From NCBI GenBank assembly GCA_016868375.1, contig VGHA01000023.1, positions 1 to 40,232 on the forward strand: a DNA stretch of 40,232 nucleotides, read 5' to 3'. Each line of letters begins with the position of its first letter. Positions within the stretch are counted from its first letter, which is position 1. Shown here one piece after another: positions 33,403 to 40,232 of the stretch. The notes beneath the pieces are model-generated. The model made no database searches and was not told the DNA's origin. It saw only the letters and a list, made by a program, of their open reading frames with translations. Origin of the DNA: Betaproteobacteria bacterium (GTDB lineage Bacteria; Pseudomonadota; Gammaproteobacteria; Burkholderiales; Burkholderiaceae_E). Made by a program: the position numbers and the translations under genes.

Positions 33403-34883
33403 GCCATCAGGGTTGCGGCCGCGAGCCGGCCCGACAGCGTGGCCATCGGCACGCCCGCTCCCGGGTGTACGCTGCCCCCCGCGAGGAACAGGCCCGGGAT
33501 CGGTGTGCTCGCCGAGGGCCTGCGAAACGATGACATCCAGCCGTGCGGGGCCATCCCGTACAGCGCGCCGCCGCTCGCCGGAAAGCGTTGGTGAAACTGC
33601 TGCGGCGTGGTGCAGACCGGTGAGCCGATCGCCGATTGAATCGTGAGGCCGCAGCGTTGCAGATGGGAAAAGGCCGCTGTCTCGCATTGTTTGATCTCCT
33701 CGGCGTTCAGCGGCGCGCGGTCGCCGCGCGCAGGGGCATTGATCAGGCAGAACAGGCGTTCGGGCGCGTTGCCACCCGCGTTGCGGGCCAGCGCGCGATC
33801 CTGCGCACACAGGTAAAGCGTGGGTTGTCTGGGCAGCCGTCCGCGCTCGAACACATCCTGGAACTCACTTGCATAGTCAGGCTGGAAAAACACATTGTGG
33901 TAGCTGAGATCGAACCCGCTGGTCACGCCGTGGATGGCCCAGGTCAAGGCTGAGAGCGAGCGCGGTGCGATGGCTTCAGGCCGGACCGCTCCGCGAACCT
34001 GATCGCCGAGCAGCCCTGCGTGAAGCGCCTGAGCCTCGCCATTGAAGATGATGGCATCCGACTCGAGCCGACTGTCGTCATCGAGTGTGACGCCGCGCGC
34101 CTGACCCGCCGTGACATCGATACGGCTTACTGGGCAGCCGAGCCTCACCTCAACGCCGAGTTTACGCGCAGCGCGCTCAAGGCGCGATGCGACCGCCTGC
34201 ATGCCGCCCTCTGCCGCCCAGACCCCCCGCAGCTCAACATAAGCGATCAGGGCGAGGGTGGCGGGCGCCTGCCATGGCGAGCCGCCGCAGTAGGTGGCGT
34301 ATCGGCCAAACAGCTGTCGCAGGCGCGGATCATGAAAATGCCGCCCCAGGCTTTGCCACAGGCTTGCAAAGGGCCCCAGTCCGCCCAGCAGCGCGAGTCC
34401 GCGGCCGCCCAGGTCGCGGGTCATCGAGGTAAGCGAGGGGCGCTCAGCGCGAATGTAGGCGTGCTCAAGCGTGTGGTAGAGGCGCCGTGCCTCATCGCAA
34501 AACGCGAGAAAGCGCGCCGCCTCGGCGGCTCCGGCGAACTCGCCAATTGCCTGGGCTGATTGACGCGGGTCGGCATACAGGTCGAGGCGCTCGCGCTCAG
34601 ACCACGCGTGGCGCGCGATCACGGGCAGCGGATGCAGGGTGAGCGCATCGTCTTCGAAACGCTCGCCACAGTCGGCCATCAACCCGTCGAATACCCAGCG
34701 CATCGTGAGCACCGTGGGGCCGGAATCGATCTGAACACCGCCCGTCTCGCGCTGATAGATCTTGCCCCCGGTGTGCGCGCTGCGTTCAAGAAGCGTGACT
34801 GCAACGCCCTGTCGCGCAAGGTCACAGGCGGCGGCCAGTCCGCCCGCGCCTGCGCCGATCACGATCACGCGACGCTGGCTCAC
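33339..34883 (-). CDS. crtD: Methoxyneurosporene/hydroxyneurosporene dehydrogenase CrtD
   Basis: A 514-aa CrtI-like flavoprotein that introduces the C-3,4 double bond in the spheroidene pathway. The FAD motif is 'RVIVIGAGAGGLAAACDLARQGVAVTLLERSAHTGGKIYQ', and the C-terminal 'PGLFLAGGSVHPGAGVPMATLSGRLAA' matches CrtD. The start is a GTG at 34883 that overlaps the crtA stop (GTGA), with AGGG about 8 bp upstream. The 3' end overlaps the 5' end of crtC. Confidence 0.94.
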   Translation of the reverse strand: MSQRRVIVIGAGAGGLAAACDLARQGVAVTLLERSAHTGGKIYQRETGGVQIDSGPTVLTMRWVFDGLMADCGERFEDDALTLHPLPVIARHAWSERERLDLYADPRQSAQAIGEFAGAAEAARFLAFCDEARRLYHTLEHAYIRAERPSLTSMTRDLGGRGLALLGGLGPFASLWQSLGRHFHDPRLRQLFGRYATYCGGSPWQAPATLALIAYVELRGVWAAEGGMQAVASRLERAARKLGVEVRLGCPVSRIDVTAGQARGVTLDDDSRLESDAIIFNGEAQALHAGLLGDQVRGAVRPEAIAPRSLSALTWAIHGVTSGFDLSYHNVFFQPDYASEFQDVFERGRLPRQPTLYLCAQDRALARNAGGNAPERLFCLINAPARGDRAPLNAEEIKQCETAAFSHLQRCGLTIQSAIGSPVCTTPQQFHQRFPASGGALYGMAPHGWMSSFRRPSASTPIPGLFLAGGSVHPGAGVPMATLSGRLAAATLMAHLDSTRRSTRVRISGGMSMG

Positions 34884-35671
34884 GGAGCAGGCCCTTGTCG
34901 CGCAGGCTCGGCTGTCTGGCTGAGCGGCCAGTTGCCGCGTATTTCAAGCACTCGAAATCGTGCGAACATCGACTCGGAAAAAAATCCCTGCGAATACGCC
35001 TGACGGATGGCGTCGAGATGCGCGCCGCTTCGGGCGTAGGCGTCCATCGCCGCCTGGTCCTGCCACAGACTGAACGTGGCCTGGCGAAGAAGGGGCGCCT
35101 CACCCAGGCCTACCGCAAGCATACAGCCGGGCGCGCGGGCAAGCGACGCCTCGGCAGCAGGCGATAGCGACCAGAACCGGCGCGCCTGGTGTGGCCGGAT
35201 CGAGGCGCGCGTGAGCGACGCAATGCGTACGCCGCCGGATGCGCCCAGTGCCTGTTGAGCAACCGGTGTCGGGGGTGTCAACGTGTGCCCCGACCAGCTG
35301 CCACGGCTTGAGACCGGTTCGAGCAGCACGGTAAGCCAGTGTTCGGCGCGGGTTCGCCACTGCTCAACTTCGGCGGAACGATCAAGCCAGTCGCGGGCTG
35401 CCTCGGGACCGTCAAACGCGCTGAACAGGCCCAGTCGATTCAATCCTGGGCGCAACCCGAAACCGCCCTCATGACCGCTGCCGAGCACCTTGCGCCAGCG
35501 CATGCCGGGTGCACGATTGACGGTAAGCGGGCCTTTGACCAGTTGCATCAGGCCCCACGCGACATGCGCCGGACGCCAGATGGCGAGCACCAGCGCAGCG
35601 CTGCGGGCTGCCGGGTTCAGATCCGACCGGGCTGTCGGGTCGGACGATAGAACAGGTTCGGCCTCAGGCAC
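34880..35671 (-). CDS. crtA: Spheroidene monooxygenase CrtA
   Basis: A 263-aa CrtA, which uses oxygen to turn spheroidene into spheroidenone. Family segments are 'WGLMQLVKGPLTVNRAPGMRWRKVLGSGHEGGFGLRPGLNRLGLF' and 'FSLWQDQAAMDAYARSGAHLDAIRQAYSQGFFSESMFARFRV'. The start is a GTG at 35671 overlapping the ppsR stop by 8 bp. Its presence with crtC, D and F predicts spheroidene-series carotenoids with the ketone form under oxygen. The first about 25 residues are not conserved. Confidence 0.93.
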   Translation of the reverse strand: MPEAEPVLSSDPTARSDLNPAARSAALVLAIWRPAHVAWGLMQLVKGPLTVNRAPGMRWRKVLGSGHEGGFGLRPGLNRLGLFSAFDGPEAARDWLDRSAEVEQWRTRAEHWLTVLLEPVSSRGSWSGHTLTPPTPVAQQALGASGGVRIASLTRASIRPHQARRFWSLSPAAEASLARAPGCMLAVGLGEAPLLRQATFSLWQDQAAMDAYARSGAHLDAIRQAYSQGFFSESMFARFRVLEIRGNWPLSQTAEPARQGPAP

Positions 35672-37073
35672 TGGGCTCGTCGGGATCGGGACCCTCGATC
35701 CCGTAGCGGCGAAGCTTGACGTAAAGACTTTGGCGCGAGAGCCCCAGCATATCGGCGGCCGATGCGCGGTTATTGCGCGTAATCTTGAGCGACGCCTCGA
35801 TGCACAGTCGCTCGATCAGGTCGACGGTTTCGCCGACGATGTCTTTGAGCGGCATCCGGCCCACCAGGCCTGCCAGGTCGCTGCTCGAGCGGGTGACGGC
35901 GGTGGGCTCGTCCTGGGTTCCCAGTCGTCTGCCGGTATCGCGAACAATGAATGCCAAGTAAGGGTCGCTTTCGGTGGCGACCGCGACGCCTGAAATTTCA
36001 ACGGGAACCGGAATGCCGCTGCTGCCGACCAGTCTGGTTGCAAAGAGACGAATGGTTCCACCCTGCGCCAGGCTGTTGATCAACACCGCGAGGTCGGTGT
36101 TGGAGCGTCCGAGCCAGCGGTTCAGCGGTTCGCCAACGATCTGGCCCGCATGGGCCATCTGGATCATTTCGACAAACGCGGGGTTGGCGCTCTGGATCAG
36201 CCCTTTCGCATCGGTGAGCACCATGCCATCGCTGAACTGCCGTATTGCCTCCAGAAGGGACGCATCTTCACCGGTGAAGGCCAGCCGCGACTCGGGCTCC
36301 AGGCGCAGCAGCACCATGGTGTCCTCTTCCTGCCGCAGGCTGGAGATGAACAGATGCGCTGGTTTGCGGTCATGACCGAATTTGAGCGTGAGCTCGGCAG
36401 GGCGCCCTGAACCGATGACCTGTTCAACGGTGACGCGAAATGCAGCAGTGGCCTTGGGCCCCAGGAAGCTGTCGATGGTGCGTGCGGCGAGCGATTCGCG
36501 GTCGAGTCCGAAATACAGTGAGGCTGCGCGGTTGGCCTCGGCGATGGTGTGCTCGTCGGGATGAACGATGAGGATGGGATCCCGGATGACGTCGAGCAAC
36601 TGACGGTGCTGACTTTCGATTCGCCGCAGCCGTAGATAGTCGGTTTCCATCCGCTGCTGCGCTTCCATCAGCCTGGCCTGTAGCGAGGCCACCACGCGCA
36701 GGTCGCGGCCGACCGCCACCATCTGACCCGAGTCGCCCACCCGGATCAGGGAAAACAGAATCGGGATGTCGCGCCCCGAGGCGTCGATGTGGTTGATATG
36801 CCGCCAGCGTGATGTGCGTCGGCCGGACCCCGCCTCGCGCAGCAGTTCCTCAACTTTGGGACGGCTTTCGCTGGTGACGACCTGCGCCCAGGGCTGACCG
36901 TTCCAGTGCTGGATGTCCCGCGCTGGCCAGTCGTCGGTCCCCATGGACACGCTGGAAATCACGCCGTCGGCGTTCAGCACCAGGGCGATGTCGGATGCGG
37001 CTTCGACCAGCGCTGCGCTGGCCTCGGCATCCAGGGCGGCGAGTTTGCCGCGTGACCCGTCAGCGTGACCCAA
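35664..37073 (-). CDS. ppsR: Photosynthesis repressor PpsR/CrtJ
   Basis: A 469-aa PpsR. It has an N-terminal PAS-like region, a coiled linker 'LQARLMEAQQRMETDYLRLRRIESQHRQL' (about 128-156), two further PAS domains (about 160-280 and 285-385) and a Fis-type helix-turn-helix at the C-terminus ('LCIEASLKITRNNRASAADMLGLSRQSLYVKLRRYGI'). The start is a TTG at 37073, with GGAG 7 bp upstream, inside the end of aerR (14-bp overlap). Only one cysteine is present, C424, next to the helix-turn-helix; the second, PAS-domain cysteine of Rhodobacter PpsR/CrtJ is absent. It probably represses the bch, crt and puf units whose boxes are seen here. Confidence 0.95.
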   Translation of the reverse strand: MGHADGSRGKLAALDAEASAALVEAASDIALVLNADGVISSVSMGTDDWPARDIQHWNGQPWAQVVTSESRPKVEELLREAGSGRRTSRWRHINHIDASGRDIPILFSLIRVGDSGQMVAVGRDLRVVASLQARLMEAQQRMETDYLRLRRIESQHRQLLDVIRDPILIVHPDEHTIAEANRAASLYFGLDRESLAARTIDSFLGPKATAAFRVTVEQVIGSGRPAELTLKFGHDRKPAHLFISSLRQEEDTMVLLRLEPESRLAFTGEDASLLEAIRQFSDGMVLTDAKGLIQSANPAFVEMIQMAHAGQIVGEPLNRWLGRSNTDLAVLINSLAQGGTIRLFATRLVGSSGIPVPVEISGVAVATESDPYLAFIVRDTGRRLGTQDEPTAVTRSSSDLAGLVGRMPLKDIVGETVDLIERLCIEASLKITRNNRASAADMLGLSRQSLYVKLRRYGIEGPDPDEPSA

Positions 37074-37941
37074 CCGAGTGCTCCGTCAGTAGGCGGACGG
37101 CCTGATTAAGCGCGTCGGTGGCGTCACCGGTGACGCAGTCCGCGTCGAGACGTTCGACGAGTCGAGGAAAAAATGGCACAGCCGCACCACCCACCATGAT
37201 TAGAGGATCAAAGCTTCGGGATGCATTTCGGACGCGGAGTATAAAGGCGCCCGCAGAACGGATATCGGTTTCCGAGTTGAGCGATAGGCCGATGAGTTGC
37301 GGGCGCATCGCAGTGATCTGGCTGATCAGTGCAGCCTCCTCGCCGTGACCCAGCCGGGTGCGCCAGCCCGCACGCGCAAAAAACGCGCGAACCATCTGGA
37401 TTCCGAGCCGGTGCATGGCGCCGGGCATCGTGCAGAAGAACGCTGAGAAAGTGGTCGCAGGCTGCAGGCCGCTTGCGGGCGAATGCACCCCCGAGCCAGA
37501 CTGGAAGTCATCGAGCAGGCCGGAAAACAATTGCTGCAGATGTCCGAGCGCGATCGTGACATCGGTGAAGCTCAACCGGTCATCGCTCCAGCCCTGGCCC
37601 AGATGCTGTGCGGCAGGCTGAACCACCTGAAGGAAGATTGCCTCGACCGGCACACCGCTTTGACGTAACTGCTTGATCAACCCGGCTGCCGCGTCGCCTC
37701 GTCCCTGCTGGCACAACTGCGCCAGTTCGAGCGCATGAACCAGCAGCGGGCCCACCTGGGGTGGACCATCGCCAAGATTCATTGACGCGACCGGACGTCC
37801 AGGCCAGGTGACACGTTCATTGGGTGCAACCGGCCCCGGACCGCAGGCAAGACGAGTCAACCGCGGAACAACTTCGTTGAGGAGCAGTTCCAGCAATGGC
37901 TGGCCGAGCTGATCCGGCGTGCCGGACTGCCCTGACTTCAT
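37060..37941 (-). CDS. aerR: Cobalamin-binding antirepressor AerR/PpaA
   Basis: A 293-aa protein of the AerR/PpaA family, which binds B12 and counters PpsR in response to light/redox. A helical domain with 'GWSDDRLSFTDVTIALGHLQQLFSGLL' is followed by a cobalamin-type Rossmann domain with 'HRLGIQMVRAFFARAGWRTRLG' and 'PLIMVGGAAVPFFPRLVERLDADCVTGDATDAL'. The chosen ATG 37941 has GGAG 7 bp upstream. The frame stays open to an ATG at 38073 with GGGG 10 bp before it, which would add 44 residues. It is the first gene of aerR-ppsR-crtA-crtD-crtC. Confidence 0.92.
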   Translation of the reverse strand: MKSGQSGTPDQLGQPLLELLLNEVVPRLTRLACGPGPVAPNERVTWPGRPVASMNLGDGPPQVGPLLVHALELAQLCQQGRGDAAAGLIKQLRQSGVPVEAIFLQVVQPAAQHLGQGWSDDRLSFTDVTIALGHLQQLFSGLLDDFQSGSGVHSPASGLQPATTFSAFFCTMPGAMHRLGIQMVRAFFARAGWRTRLGHGEEAALISQITAMRPQLIGLSLNSETDIRSAGAFILRVRNASRSFDPLIMVGGAAVPFFPRLVERLDADCVTGDATDALNQAVRLLTEHSVGSR

Positions 37942-38121
37942 GGGGATCTCCTCTGGAACCACCGCGCGGCCTGGCGGTTGCCAGGCGACACGGCCTCGGT
38001 CTAGCCGCGACTGTTGCCGATTCTGGCTGTGGTGTCCAGCGTTACGAGAGTTCCCGAGCATTGGCATGCTCATTGAAGTTTGCCCCTGTTCACCGCCTGT
38101 CTCCAGATGTCTTGGACAGCG

Positions 38122-38201
38122 ATGATCCTCGTACAGCGACCAAATGTCAATCCAAATGGACGTAAATCTAGGTTGACATTTTTTCGGGGCGGTCCTAGAG
38201 T
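38122..38201. promoter_or_regulatory. Divergent aerR/bchF promoters with two overlapping PpsR boxes
   Basis: TGTCAATCCAAATGGACG (38145-38162) and CGTAAATCTAGGTTGACA (38161-38178) are each one mismatch from TGT-N12-ACA and share two bases. The outer arms are TGTCAA and TTGACA. To the right, TTGACA (38173-38178) is a consensus -35 followed at 17 bp by TAGAGT (38196-38201) for bchF. To the left, the reverse complement of TGTCAA is TTGACA, followed at 17 bp by GATCAT (38127-38122) for aerR. Both -35 elements therefore lie inside the box pair. The region is AT-rich against a GC-rich background. Confidence 0.7.
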
Positions 38202-38213
38202 CGGTCGGTATAG

Positions 38214-40232
<2,019 letters not shown>

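Overview
The window carries a photosynthesis gene cluster (PGC) of a purple proteobacterium, entered from an ordinary chromosomal flank on the left and cut off on the right inside bchB. High GC, the tight nudJ-mnmA pair, the spheroidene-type carotenoid set (crtI, B, C, D, A, E, F), a pufBALMC operon with a tetraheme cytochrome and no pufX suggest a betaproteobacterium of Burkholderiales type (Rubrivivax/Limnohabitans-like). A gammaproteobacterial aerobic anoxygenic phototroph cannot be excluded by eye.

Left flank (1-9294): a partial EamA-type transporter (minus), glycolate dehydrogenase glcDEF (plus), a split proton-translocating transhydrogenase pntAA-pntAB-pntB (minus), and nudJ-mnmA (plus). 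glcF and pntB converge on a bidirectional hairpin terminator.

PGC (9304-40232): (i) a small membrane ORF with bchI and bchD (plus), converging with bchO (minus), their 3' ends overlapping; (ii) crtE-crtF (plus); (iii) bchCXYZ and pufB-[74-aa membrane protein]-pufA-pufL-pufM-pufC (plus), closed by a strong terminator; (iv) bchG-pucC/lhaA-bchP-tspO-yrdC-like (minus); (v) crtI-crtB (plus); (vi) aerR/ppaA-ppsR-crtA-crtD-crtC (minus), with crtC and crtB overlapping tail to tail; (vii) bchF-bchN-bchB (plus, continuing beyond the window). Together these encode Mg chelatase, most of the protochlorophyllide-to-bacteriochlorophyll a branch, the spheroidene/spheroidenone pathway, LH1 and the L, M and C subunits of the reaction centre, plus the redox/light regulators PpsR and AerR. 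Not in the window: bchH, bchL, bchM, acsF/bchE, puhA and any puc genes.

Regulation is visible in the DNA. PpsR/CrtJ boxes (TGT-N12-ACA or one mismatch) lie in front of the bchI, bchO/crtE, bchC, bchG/crtI and aerR/bchF units. In four of these promoters the TTGAC(A/G) arm of the box also looks like the -35 hexamer, and at aerR/bchF two boxes overlap to serve two divergent promoters. The items most worth a second look are the 74-aa membrane protein between pufB and pufA, the overlapped divergent PpsR boxes, a single-cysteine PpsR, a possible long AerR form, a crtC reading frame without a usable conventional start codon, and a diverged YrdC/Sua5 paralogue at the end of the bchG operon.
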